A stretch of DNA of 49,510 nucleotides from an uncultured Oscillospiraceae bacterium. GTDB taxonomy: Bacteria; Bacillota; Clostridia; Oscillospirales; Oscillospiraceae. The stretch's first letter is position 1, and each line of letters starts with the position of its first letter. The translations under genes and the position numbers were made by a program. Positions 25,342 through 38,625 of the stretch are shown here, in pieces. The notes under the pieces are model-generated. The model did no database searches. It saw only the letters and a program-made list of their open reading frames with translations, and was not told the origin of the DNA. The stretch lies in the NCBI GenBank assembly GCA_947588605.1, contig CANPYK010000015.1:1-49510 (forward strand), in the 5' to 3' direction.

Positions 25342-26136
25342 CTAATTTGATTCCGGCATCATGATGACGGCCCCCTGGGAGCCCCGGACGCCGGCGGTGG
25401 CCCGGTGGGACCAATATTTCTCCGGCGCGCACATGGTGCACTCCGGCGACACGTCGATGTGCGCCTCCGTGAGCCCCGCCCGCAGCAGCAGCGCCCGGTT
25501 GACGCCCTTCAGGTCCACGAAGCTCCTGCCCGCGCTTTTGCCGGGGGCGATGAACGCCTCCCCGGCGTCCCCCAGCGCGTCCCGGACGGCGGCGGGCACC
25601 TCGGGGCCCGTCTCGAAACAGCATTTCGAGATGCCGGGGCCGACGGCGGCGCGGATGTTCCGGGGGTCCGCCCCCAGGCGCGCCATGGCCTCCACGGTCC
25701 TCCCGGCGATGTCCGCCACGGTCCCCCGCCAGCCGGCGTGGGCCGCCCCGACGATATGCCGGACGGGGTCATAGAGGAGAAGGGGGATGCAGTCGGCGGT
25801 GAAGATCAGAAGGCCCAGGCCCCGCCGGTCCGTCACCAGCCCGTCACAGGCGGGGACCTCGTCAAAGGGCTCCCGGGCGTCGCCGGCGGTGACGGTCCGG
25901 ACCAGATTGCCGTGGACCTGCCTTGTGAAGCAGAGCTTTTCGATGCCCAGGGCGGCCTTTAAGCGCCGGTAGTTCTCCCGGACAGCCTCCGGCTCGTCCC
26001 CCAGGCTCTTGGACAGGTTCAGGGAGGCGAAAACGCCGCGGCTCACCCCGCCGAAGCGCGTGGTGAACCCGTGGGGGCAGGGGAGAAGGTCCGACGCCAT
26101 GAGCGTCAGGCCCTGGGGCGCGATCTCAGAAAACAT
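25342..26136 (-). CDS. pgeF: Laccase-domain protein, peptidoglycan editing factor family
   Basis: This 264-residue protein belongs to the YfiH/PgeF multicopper-oxidase-like family. The conserved metal ligands are visible: H75 in RQVHGN, C116 in TADCIPLL and H133 in AAHAGWRGT. Members have purine nucleoside phosphorylase/adenosine deaminase activity and in E. coli correct L-Ser errors in muropeptides. Which applies here cannot be told. It lies 6 nt after secA and 10 nt before the lipoprotein gene, in one operon. Confidence 0.9.
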   Translation of the reverse strand: MFSEIAPQGLTLMASDLLPCPHGFTTRFGGVSRGVFASLNLSKSLGDEPEAVRENYRRLKAALGIEKLCFTRQVHGNLVRTVTAGDAREPFDEVPACDGLVTDRRGLGLLIFTADCIPLLLYDPVRHIVGAAHAGWRGTVADIAGRTVEAMARLGADPRNIRAAVGPGISKCCFETGPEVPAAVRDALGDAGEAFIAPGKSAGRSFVDLKGVNRALLLRAGLTEAHIDVSPECTMCAPEKYWSHRATAGVRGSQGAVIMMPESN

Positions 26137-26142
26137 GGGCTC

Positions 26143-28947
<2,805 letters not shown>

Positions 28948-28985
28948 AGTCAAGTCCTTCCATGCTCATAAATCTACAAGATACC

Positions 28986-28991
28986 ATTATA
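28986..28991 (-). promoter_or_regulatory. -10 element of the secA operon
   Basis: TATAAT on the minus strand 39 nt before the secA start. No good -35 is seen; a T-run lies 17 bp upstream. Confidence 0.55.
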
Positions 28992-29117
28992 GCACAACTC
29001 TCCCAATAAAAAAAGAAGAAAATTCGTCTCGCGGCTTGTTTACAAAAACTTCACATTTCCGTCCGCCGGTTTTAGTATAATTTGAATGCTTTATCACTTT
29101 TCGAAAGGTTTGAGACG

Positions 29118-30083
29118 ATGAAAAGATTTCTTTGCCTGCTCCTGGGTCTTGTCCTGGTTTTCTCCCTGGCCGCCTGCGCGGAAGAGGAGGAGAATGTCCC
29201 CGTTTTCTCCAAGGGCTTCGACGGAAAGGGCCGCTTTAAGGGCCTGACGGCCCTGGACTGCGTAAAGCTCCCGGCCTATGAGGACGTGACCGTGCCGGAA
29301 TTTGCCCACGTCACCTCCGGCCGCGTCATTGCCGACGGGGACTTCGTGAACATCGACTACGTGGGGAGCGTCGACGGCGTGGAATTCGCCGGCGGCAGCA
29401 CCCAGGGCCAGGGTACCGACATCGTGGTGGGCTACACCAGCTACATCGACGACTTCATCGAACAGCTCAAGGGCCACGCCCCCGGGGAGAACTTCGACAT
29501 CGAGGTCACCTTCCCGGACCCCTACCAGAATAACCAGGACCTTGCCGGCAAGGACGCCGTTTTCAACATCACCGTCAACTTCATCTGGGACATCACCGAG
29601 GAGAAGGCCAAGACCATCGGCTTTACCGGCCTTGACAGCTTGCGCCAGTACGTGGCCGCCGGGTACGGCGTGGAGTCGGTCATCAGCTCCTCCCAGGTGG
29701 TCCTCAGCACCTTCGCCTCCTTCTGTGAGGTGGACAACGTCCCCGACGACGTTCTCTCCACCGTCCGGGAGCTCATCAGCAACTCCATCACCTCCCAGGC
29801 CGCCTCCTCCGGCGTGGACGTCGCCACCTACCTTGCGTACTACTACGGCACCGACTCCCTGGACGAGGTCCTGGACGACCAGACCAGACCCACCGCGGAG
29901 ATGTACGTCATCTTCCAGGCCGTGGCCGAGCGGGAGAACATCGTCCCCACCGACGAGGACATCGCCGCCGAAGGGCTCACCGAGTATGTGGACGACTACG
30001 GCAAGCCCTACATCATGTTCTCCCTGGTCCAGCAGAAGGTCTCCGCCCTCATTACGCAGAAGCTGTCCGCGGAGACGGAGTGA
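29118..30083 (+). CDS. Trigger-factor-like peptidyl-prolyl isomerase lipoprotein
   Basis: This 321-residue protein has a lipobox (SLAAC, Cys20). It then has a FKBP-type isomerase domain of the trigger factor kind (about 65-150, GDFVNIDYVGSVDGVEF and IEQLKGH) and a helical trigger-factor-C-like region to the end. The ribosome-binding N-terminal domain of trigger factor is absent. It is therefore expected on the outer face of the membrane, assisting folding of exported proteins. It is transcribed divergently from secA, a fitting neighbour. A TATAAT lies at 29076-29081; the -35 is poor. Confidence 0.85.
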   Translation: MKRFLCLLLGLVLVFSLAACAEEEENVPVFSKGFDGKGRFKGLTALDCVKLPAYEDVTVPEFAHVTSGRVIADGDFVNIDYVGSVDGVEFAGGSTQGQGTDIVVGYTSYIDDFIEQLKGHAPGENFDIEVTFPDPYQNNQDLAGKDAVFNITVNFIWDITEEKAKTIGFTGLDSLRQYVAAGYGVESVISSSQVVLSTFASFCEVDNVPDDVLSTVRELISNSITSQAASSGVDVATYLAYYYGTDSLDEVLDDQTRPTAEMYVIFQAVAERENIVPTDEDIAAEGLTEYVDDYGKPYIMFSLVQQKVSALITQKLSAETE

Positions 30084-30165
30084 CGGTTTTCCCGGTACCG
30101 TCCCAAGCGGGCGCGGCATAGAATGGCTTGCGGGGAACCGCGAAAACGCTTTGGACAGTGGTACC

Positions 30166-30666
30166 ATGGAAAACGACTTGAGCATAGACAGCCGCCTCAT
30201 CGGCAGCGCCCTGGAGCGCGCCGGGGTGGCCGTGCCGGCGCCGCCGGAGCCGGACTCCGGCGAAAAGCCCCGGGAGGAGCCGGCGTTGAGGGGCTTCATC
30301 CTCCGCGCCGCGGCCGCCGGGAGGACCTACGCGCTCCTGGCCATCAAGACCACGGGGACCCGGGCCCACCGGGAGCTCCACGCCATGGCCCGGGAGGAGC
30401 GGGACACGGAAAAGGCCCTCCAGACCGAGTATCTGATCCTCACCGGCGACACCGTGGCCGTGCCCCACGCCCGCCAGGACGTCCTCTACCTCCTCCGGGC
30501 CCTGCGGGATGCCTACGCCGCGGAGCTTATGAACGCCGACGCCTACGACCGGGAGGCCCAGACCCTTCCCGACTGCGCCCTGCGGCGCCTCTACCAGCGC
30601 CTGGCCCGCCGGGAACGCGCCCACGCCGCCGTCCTCCGGCGCATCATCGGCAGCACCATCACCTGA
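30166..30666 (+). CDS. Ferritin-like fold hypothetical protein
   Basis: This 166-residue protein ends in two long helices (LYLLRALRDAYAAELMNADA; LYQRLARRERAHAAVL) with the Glu and E-xx-H pattern of ferritin-like or rubrerythrin-like domains. Only part of a di-iron site is visible. The N-terminal 70 residues are Ala/Pro-rich. The ribosome binding site is weak (GGACAGTGG). It lies 82 nt after the lipoprotein gene and just before a strong terminator, so the two are probably co-transcribed. Function unknown. Confidence 0.6.
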   Translation: MENDLSIDSRLIGSALERAGVAVPAPPEPDSGEKPREEPALRGFILRAAAAGRTYALLAIKTTGTRAHRELHAMAREERDTEKALQTEYLILTGDTVAVPHARQDVLYLLRALRDAYAAELMNADAYDREAQTLPDCALRRLYQRLARRERAHAAVLRRIIGSTIT

Positions 30667-30671
30667 TCATT

Positions 30672-30712
30672 GCCCCGCCCCCGCCCAAACCCCGGGGGCG
30701 GGGGCTTTTTTT
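30672..30712 (+). terminator. Strong rho-independent terminator
   Basis: GCCCCCGCCC and GGGCGGGGGC arms are followed by seven T residues, 6 nt after the ferritin-like gene. Confidence 0.9.
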
Positions 30713-30844
30713 GAAACGTGTCAATTGTCGGGAGGCGGGTCGCCGGGGACGGCGACCCCTGCAGGGCCCTTCCATCCCCCCCCATCGAGCATTTTTCCGA
30801 TAGGCACAGGCTTGAAAAAAACTGAAATTTTTCCTGCATACGGC

Positions 30845-30873
30845 TTGAAATATTGCCGCCGCGCTGATATAAT
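30845..30873 (+). promoter_or_regulatory. Promoter of ppdK
   Basis: TTGAAA (30845-30850), 17 bp, TATAAT (30868-30873), with TGA before the -10. The leader is about 55 nt and AT-rich. Confidence 0.85.
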
Positions 30874-30935
30874 GTTACCGGTTTTTTGCGAGACAAAAAA
30901 TTTTTAAAATTTTTATACGAGGAAGGATCACACAA

Positions 30936-33572
<2,637 letters not shown>

Positions 33573-33683
33573 GACAAATCCCCAAATTTATATTGTTGGT
33601 TCCCTTAGACGCATAATAATGTATATGAGTTTCTATATAATTGGATAGTAAATAGAAACAATAGACCAGAGAACCAGGAGTTA

Positions 33684-33718
33684 GGACTAAAGCCGTTATT
33701 CAATAACGGCTTTAGTCC
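33684..33718. terminator. 35-nt near-perfect palindrome after ppdK
   Basis: 17-bp perfect arms (GGACTAAAGCCGTTATT and complement) flank a single C. T-richness after it is modest (CCCTATTAA). It may terminate ppdK transcripts or act in front of the next gene. Confidence 0.55.
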
Positions 33719-33755
33719 CTATTAACAGTTTATAGTGCCAGATAGGGGGATATAA

Positions 33756-34115
33756 ATGGTACAATTTGTAGGTGCCGAGCAATTGATCGCGATGATGCTG
33801 ATTGAAAAAGGAAAGCTTGGGCAATCGAAAATAACACTTGAGGAGCTTGGCCGATATGGTATTTGCGTCCAGCAAATGTCCGTGGAAAATAAAGTAAACG
33901 CCATATTCCTAACAGCAAGAGCGCAGATTTACAGTGCGATTTTTGACTTTTCAGATTACTTTAAATGTGAGGAGGACTCTGACGGAAACATTACAGCGAT
34001 CTCAATTCAAAATACAAAGAGCGTAGATGATTTGATATATAGGTTTATGGGTTATTTACCGCAGAGCATAGTCGAACTTTTGACGGAGGCCGTTCTGAGG
34101 TGCAGTGTCGCTTAA
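33756..34115 (+). CDS. Hypothetical partner of HD phosphohydrolase
   Basis: This 119-residue protein is not recognised. It is mainly helical at the start (MVQFVGAEQLIAMMLIEKGK) with a central acidic patch (CEEDSDGN). Its composition is far AT-richer than ppdK and the purine genes on either side. An AGGGGG-type site precedes the ATG. It lies 39 nt upstream of the HD gene in the same direction and with the same base composition, so the two were probably acquired together. A regulatory or toxin/antitoxin-like partner role is inferred from position only. Confidence 0.6.
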   Translation: MVQFVGAEQLIAMMLIEKGKLGQSKITLEELGRYGICVQQMSVENKVNAIFLTARAQIYSAIFDFSDYFKCEEDSDGNITAISIQNTKSVDDLIYRFMGYLPQSIVELLTEAVLRCSVA

Positions 34116-34154
34116 ATATTGTGATCAAGAATGATATGGGGCGCGAAGAGGCAG

Positions 34155-35792
34155 ATGAAGCAGATAAAAGATCCGGTATATGGTTATATTGTTGTGGAGG
34201 ATGAGTTTTTCCCACTCATTGATTCGGCTGAGTTTCAGCGGTTGAGAAATATCCGGCAAACGGGTTATGCCTCGTTATATCCAAGTGCACTCCATAACAG
34301 GTTTGTTCATTCGCTCGGCGTATTTCACCTTGGAAAGATTGCGATAAAAAGCTTTCAAAAAAATGTAGAGCCGAAGTGCCCGGGCATAACAAGCGAAGAA
34401 TGGAACACGCTGTATGATTCGTTTGTTTTAGCGTGTCTTTTGCACGATGTGGGACATTCCCCCTTTTCTCATACAGGGGAAGAATATTACAAGTTAAACA
34501 CAAATTTTCCAAGCGAATTCAAAAACCTGATAAAGAGCCAGGCTTTGGATTCTGATATTGATAAACAAGGCTTTGGAAAACCGCATGAGGCGATGAGTGC
34601 GCTTGTGGGGTTGAAGCTTCTGCAACGGATCTCACATAATTTTAAGGTGGATCATGAGTTCTTTGCACGTTGCATTATGGGGGTCACCTATTCCGCAGAG
34701 AATACACAACAAAGGCCAGACAAACCAGAATGCGGACCGTTGAGAGATACGCTCATTTACAATACGATTATATCCATGCTTAATGGCAGGGTGATAGACG
34801 TCGATAAATTGGACTATCTGATTCGGGACTCCTATGTGACGGGCTATAACTCAATGGCAATCGATGTGGATCGCATGCTGGCAGCCTATACTATTTCTTC
34901 ATACAAAGGGCAGGACAATAAGGTAAAGAAAGTGGCGGCTTACAAGAAAGCTGCGTTTAGCGTTATTGAGAATGTTGCCATAGCGAATGATCTGGAGAGA
35001 AGATGGATACAATCAAACCCAACTGTGCTGTATGATTGTAAGCTAATTGAAATTGCGATCAAGCAGTATAGTGAGCACATGAAGGCCAAATATAACTATC
35101 TTAAAGAGTACAGTACAGTCTTCACTGAACAAGCGATCTCCAAAGAGGGCTTTCCGCCATCTTCAGGAATAAATTTGCGCCTTTTGTCTGATGATGATAT
35201 TATATCCTATCTGAAAAACGATGGAGATCTGTTTATCAGAACGCAGTATTTTTCGAGGGACGAGCGATACAAGCCGCTTTGGAAAAATGAAGTTGAATTC
35301 AATGACGTGGTAAAAAAGGGCCTGAACGAAAACGCTTTGGTTGGCTTGAGAGAAACATTAAGGACCATCACATCAGCTTCTGCCGACAGATTTCTAATCA
35401 ATCCTGATAACCTAACGAAATGTGAAAGAGAAGCGGGAAATGATCCTGAAGAGGCCAAACTTCGGAACGAAGAACTGAAAGTCTATAAATTGCTGGAAGC
35501 GTTTAGCGCTCAGAACGGACTTGATTTTTGCTATGCCGTCATCTTTTGCGGCTTTTTCGAGAGTAACTATACCAAATTAGGACTTGAAGATATTTATATT
35601 GAATTGAAAGAAGGACATGCAGTTAAATTCAACAATACATTAAGCATTGTTGCGAATTCTCTTTCTGAAGAAAAGAAGCAGGGACTGTTTTACATATACA
35701 CATCACGGAAGAATATTGGGGCATGTCCTAATATTGCTGAAAAGCTTGTGAGCTTTTTGAACTCTAATTGGGATTCATACGGCTCCAACTAA
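34155..35792 (+). CDS. HD-domain phosphohydrolase (COG1078-like)
   Basis: This 545-residue protein is an HD superfamily phosphohydrolase related to dGTPase-like COG1078 enzymes. The start MKQIKDPVYGYI fits the family. RQTGYASLYPSALHNRFVHS holds the first metal His, LLHDVGHSPFSH (H97, D98) the HD pair, and VDVDKLDYLIRDS the distal Asp. The C-terminal 250 residues are not recognisable. An ATG at 34131 is possible but has no binding site. GC is low against both neighbours, indicating transfer. Substrates in the family are dNTPs or other nucleotides, and HD dNTPases are known antiphage effectors in bacteria; that role here is inferred. Confidence 0.8.
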   Translation: MKQIKDPVYGYIVVEDEFFPLIDSAEFQRLRNIRQTGYASLYPSALHNRFVHSLGVFHLGKIAIKSFQKNVEPKCPGITSEEWNTLYDSFVLACLLHDVGHSPFSHTGEEYYKLNTNFPSEFKNLIKSQALDSDIDKQGFGKPHEAMSALVGLKLLQRISHNFKVDHEFFARCIMGVTYSAENTQQRPDKPECGPLRDTLIYNTIISMLNGRVIDVDKLDYLIRDSYVTGYNSMAIDVDRMLAAYTISSYKGQDNKVKKVAAYKKAAFSVIENVAIANDLERRWIQSNPTVLYDCKLIEIAIKQYSEHMKAKYNYLKEYSTVFTEQAISKEGFPPSSGINLRLLSDDDIISYLKNDGDLFIRTQYFSRDERYKPLWKNEVEFNDVVKKGLNENALVGLRETLRTITSASADRFLINPDNLTKCEREAGNDPEEAKLRNEELKVYKLLEAFSAQNGLDFCYAVIFCGFFESNYTKLGLEDIYIELKEGHAVKFNNTLSIVANSLSEEKKQGLFYIYTSRKNIGACPNIAEKLVSFLNSNWDSYGSN

Positions 35793-35849
35793 GGGCCCAA
35801 CGGGACGGTTCTTTTGGGCAGGTTCCGTCACATCGTGACGCACTTTGAC

Positions 35850-35890
35850 AACCAAAAACAGGTACGCTTCGGCGTACCTGTTTTTTGGTT
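35850..35890. terminator. Bidirectional terminator with TTCG tetraloop
   Basis: AACCAAAAACAGGTACGC pairs with GCGTACCTGTTTTTTGGTT around TTCG. The A- and T-tracts let it end both the plus-strand HD transcript and the minus-strand phosphoribosyltransferase transcript. Confidence 0.92.
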
Positions 35891-35917
35891 CAAAAGCCGC
35901 CTTATGCGGCGGGGACA

Positions 35918-36472
35918 TTATTTTTTCTCCTTCCCCTCGCCGTCGAAGAGGGGGAGGCGCTCTAAGTAGATGATGTCGTCGCGGTTGGCGGCGTCGCCCT
36001 CGGCCAGGACGGCCATTTTGGCGGCGACGATGCCGCCGGCCTCGCGGACCAGCTCCTCCACCGCCGCGATGGACCCGCCGGTGGAGATGACGTCGTCGAT
36101 GATGAGGACCCGCTTGCCCTTCATGCGCCGGGCGTCCTCGCCGTCCATGTAGAGGTACTGGGTGCCCTCGGTGGTGATGGAATGGTCCTCCACGCGGAAC
36201 ACGTCGTGCATATACGCCTTGGCCTTCTTGCGCACCAGTAAGTAGTCGTTCCTTCCGGCCTGCTTGGCCATCTCGTGGATGAGGGGAATGGCCTTGGCCT
36301 CCGGGGCCACCATGTAGTCGTAGGCGGGGGCCTTCTTGAGGAGCGCCCCGGCGCAGGCGCAGGTCAGCTCCACGTCGCCGAAGATGACAAAGCCGGCGAT
36401 GGACAGCTCGTCCGAGAGCTTGCAGATGGGAAGCTCACGGGTGAGCCCCGCCACATTCAGGGTATAGGTCAC
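35918..36472 (-). CDS. Purine phosphoribosyltransferase
   Basis: This 184-residue type I phosphoribosyltransferase has the PRPP motif VLIIDDVISTGG near residues 120-131 and an APRT/Xpt-like layout (VAPEAKAIPLIHEMAK; DYLLVRKKAKAYMHD). It would convert a purine base and PRPP to the nucleotide. The chosen GTG at 36472 has GGAG about 8 nt upstream; GTG 36481 is the alternative. It is divergent from an NCS2 purine permease, supporting salvage. Adenine or xanthine specificity cannot be told. The C-terminus is Lys/Glu-rich. Confidence 0.85.
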   Translation of the reverse strand: MTYTLNVAGLTRELPICKLSDELSIAGFVIFGDVELTCACAGALLKKAPAYDYMVAPEAKAIPLIHEMAKQAGRNDYLLVRKKAKAYMHDVFRVEDHSITTEGTQYLYMDGEDARRMKGKRVLIIDDVISTGGSIAAVEELVREAGGIVAAKMAVLAEGDAANRDDIIYLERLPLFDGEGKEKK

Positions 36473-36481
36473 AAAAATCAC

Positions 36482-36790
36482 TCCGTTTTCTAAAAAATTT
36501 TGCTCCCCCCACTATACCACCTTTTCCCCCGCCCGTCAAATCAAAAGTGAGCCGCCCATATTTTGCACAAGTTTGCCTGTCTACGCGGGCAAATTTTGTG
36601 TATTCCACCAAAAATTCACAGATTCTTCACAAATTCCAAAAAAATCTGGCATTTTTCCGCAAATTGTGGTATATTTCAAGTATCTTCAATATTTTCGGCA
36701 AAAACCACCCGGCGCGAAACCACATCTTTCGCGCCCTTTTCCTTTTCGCCGGAGATAAATTCAGAAGATAAATACAATAGGAGGGTAAAA
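36482..36790. other. Intergenic region between purine salvage genes
   Basis: A 309-nt AT-rich gap. A hairpin of about 12 bp (CACAAGTTTGCC...GGCAAATTTTGTG, 36565-36600) is the clearest structure. AGGAGG precedes the permease start. No purine riboswitch core was found. Confidence 0.5.
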
Positions 36791-38107
36791 ATGGAGAAAC
36801 TGTTTAAGCTCAAAGAGCACGGCTCCACCGTGCGGGCGGAGATCGTGGGAGGTCTGACGACGTTTTTCGCCATGGCCTACATCATCTTCGTCAATCCCAA
36901 TATGTTGCAGGAAACGGGCATGAATTTCCACGCCGTCATGCTTGCCACCTGCCTGTCCGCCGCGCTGGGCTGCTTCCTCACCGCGTTTATTTCCAACGCG
37001 CCTTTTGCGCAGGCTCCCGGCATGGGCCTCAACGCCTTCTTCACCTACACCATCTGCTTCGGCATGGGCTACACCTGGCAGCAGGGCCTGGCCATCGTCC
37101 TTCTCAGCGGCGTGCTCTTCCTGGCGGTTTCCCTTTCCCCTCTGCGCCGCCAGCTCATCGGCGCGATCCCCGGCTTCCTCAAGAGCGCCATTTCCGCCGG
37201 CATCGGCCTGTTCATCGCCTTCATCGGCCTTTTGAATGTTGACCTGGTTGGCTTCAGCTCCGACGTACCCGCCCTTCAGTTTGTTGTGGACGGCAAGGCC
37301 AACATGGCTGGGCTTCTGTGCCTCATCGGCGTCATCATCACCGCCATCCTCCTGGCCTACAAGGTCAAGGGCGCGATCTTCCTGGGCATTATTGCCTCCA
37401 CCATCATCGGCATCCCCATGGGCCTGACCACCTACAACCCCGACAGCTTCAGCTTTTCCGTCATCGGCGAGACCTTCGGCAAGCTCAGCTTCACCGGCCT
37501 CACCGCGGTCGACGGCGGCATCGTCGCCTTGATCACCGCCATTGTAAGCTTCTTCCTGGTGGACTGCTTTGATACGGTGGGCACGCTCATCGGCACCGCC
37601 ACCAACGCCGGGATGCTGGATAAGAACGGCAACCTCCCCGGCGGCGACAGGGCCCTCATCGCCGACGCCCTGGCCACCTGTGGCGGCGCTGTGCTGGGCA
37701 CCTCCACCGTCACCACCTTCGTCGAATCCTCCACCGGCATCGCCGAGGGCGCCCGCACCGGCCTCAGCTCTATGGTCGTCGGCGTGCTCTTCCTCTTGAG
37801 CTGCTTCTTTGCCCCTGTGGCCCAGATTATCCCCTCCGCCGCCACCGCTCCCGCCCTCATCATCGTGGGCGTGCTGATGCTCAAGGGCGCCGTCAATGTG
37901 GATTGGAACGACATGGAGTGCGCCATTCCCGCCTTCCTGACCATCTCCGTCATGCCCTTTGCCTACTCCATCTCCGACGGTATCGGTTTCGGCTTTATCT
38001 CCTACGCGCTCATCAAAATGGCTCGCGGCAAGTTCAAGGAGGTCAAGCCCCTGGTCTACATCATTGCCTGCCTCTTCATCGTCAAATACGTGTTGGCGAA
38101 CATCTAA
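36791..38107 (+). CDS. NCS2 family purine permease (AzgA-like)
   Basis: This 438-residue membrane protein belongs to the AzgA-type nucleobase:cation symporters. It shows RAEIVGGLTTFFAMAYIIFVNPNML, FAQAPGMGLNAFF, FFLVDCFDTVGTLIG and STVTTFVESSTGIAEGARTG, the family's membrane core motifs. About 12-14 hydrophobic segments are present. Members import hypoxanthine, guanine, adenine or xanthine. The ATG at 36791 has AGGAGG 7 nt upstream; the open frame further upstream is non-coding. It faces the phosphoribosyltransferase gene, so import and salvage are neighbours. Confidence 0.93.
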   Translation: MEKLFKLKEHGSTVRAEIVGGLTTFFAMAYIIFVNPNMLQETGMNFHAVMLATCLSAALGCFLTAFISNAPFAQAPGMGLNAFFTYTICFGMGYTWQQGLAIVLLSGVLFLAVSLSPLRRQLIGAIPGFLKSAISAGIGLFIAFIGLLNVDLVGFSSDVPALQFVVDGKANMAGLLCLIGVIITAILLAYKVKGAIFLGIIASTIIGIPMGLTTYNPDSFSFSVIGETFGKLSFTGLTAVDGGIVALITAIVSFFLVDCFDTVGTLIGTATNAGMLDKNGNLPGGDRALIADALATCGGAVLGTSTVTTFVESSTGIAEGARTGLSSMVVGVLFLLSCFFAPVAQIIPSAATAPALIIVGVLMLKGAVNVDWNDMECAIPAFLTISVMPFAYSISDGIGFGFISYALIKMARGKFKEVKPLVYIIACLFIVKYVLANI

Positions 38108-38132
38108 GCGTTGTCCCTCGAAAAAAGAAGCT

Positions 38133-38176
38133 GTCCCCGAGAAAGGTCCGCGGACCCTCCTCGGGGACTTTCTTTC
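38133..38176 (+). terminator. Terminator after purine permease
   Basis: GTCCCCGAG/CTCGGGGAC arms with an inner GGTCCGCGGACC palindrome, followed by TTTCTTT. Confidence 0.85.
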
Positions 38177-38250
38177 GCGTCGCCAGGAAAATGATCTATG
38201 AGGGGTTTTGACAAACTAAGATTCCAGCTTTTTGCAGAACGAAGCTCGTG

Positions 38251-38298
38251 CTTTACTATACTGAAATGTTCCACGTGGAACATTTCAGTATAGTAAAG
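38251..38298. other. parS: parS-like site inside a 48-bp perfect palindrome
   Basis: The centre 38267-38282 reads TGTTCCACGTGGAACA, a fully symmetric form of the ParB/Spo0J binding site (B. subtilis consensus TGTTCCACGTGAAACA). The symmetry continues without a mismatch for 16 bp on each side, giving 24-bp arms. No T-tract follows, so it is not a terminator. Confidence 0.8.
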
Positions 38299-38354
38299 TA
38301 TTGCCGGGCTCCAAACCCGCCCACGATGTTCGATACCGCCCTGTCCCCCCACCT

Positions 38355-38622
38355 TCGCTTCCCCCCTGCCCCCCTCCTACGAGGAGGGGGCAAAAAAAGG
38401 TTGCGGCTAACGCCGCATTCTCGATTTTATTGCGCCGGAGGCGCAATTGAATGTAAGAGCGCCGCTTTGCGGCGCAACCTTTTTGAGGCTCCCCTTCGTA
38501 AGGGGAGCTGTCGAGCGAAGCGAGACTGAGGGATCGAGGGTTGAGGTTACCACTCAGCTCCGTAATCCTCGCTTCCCCCTCCTGCGAGGAGGAAGCTTAA
38601 AAGGCTGCGGCTTCGCCGCGGT
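38355..38622. repeat. Intergenic cluster of short palindromic units
   Basis: Successive hairpins: CCCCTCCTACGAGGAGGGG, GCGGCTAACGCCGC, ATTGCGCCGGAGGCGCAAT, GCGCCGCTTTGCGGCGC, and GGCTCCCCTTCGTAAGGGGAGC with a CGAGCGAAGCGAG tail. A second CCTCCT-CGAGGAGG unit follows and the block ends in GCGGCTTCGCCGC. The CTCCCC...GGGGAG unit with the GAGCGAAGCGAG tail resembles dispersed intergenic repeats common in Ruminococcaceae. No gene is supported here. The last hairpin may end metY transcripts. Confidence 0.65.
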
Positions 38623-38625
38623 TTT

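Noticed and set aside
33684-33718. Palindrome considered as an insertion-element inverted repeat
   Set aside because: It is a single centred palindrome with no partner copy at the far end of the low-GC insert.
36482-36790. Possible purine riboswitch ahead of the NCS2 permease
   Set aside because: The hairpin loop contains TGTCTAC, like part of the J2/3 segment, but no P1 pairing or second loop of a purine aptamer was found.
38355-38622. CRISPR array
   Set aside because: Units differ in sequence and spacing and there are no constant repeats or spacers; no cas gene in the window.
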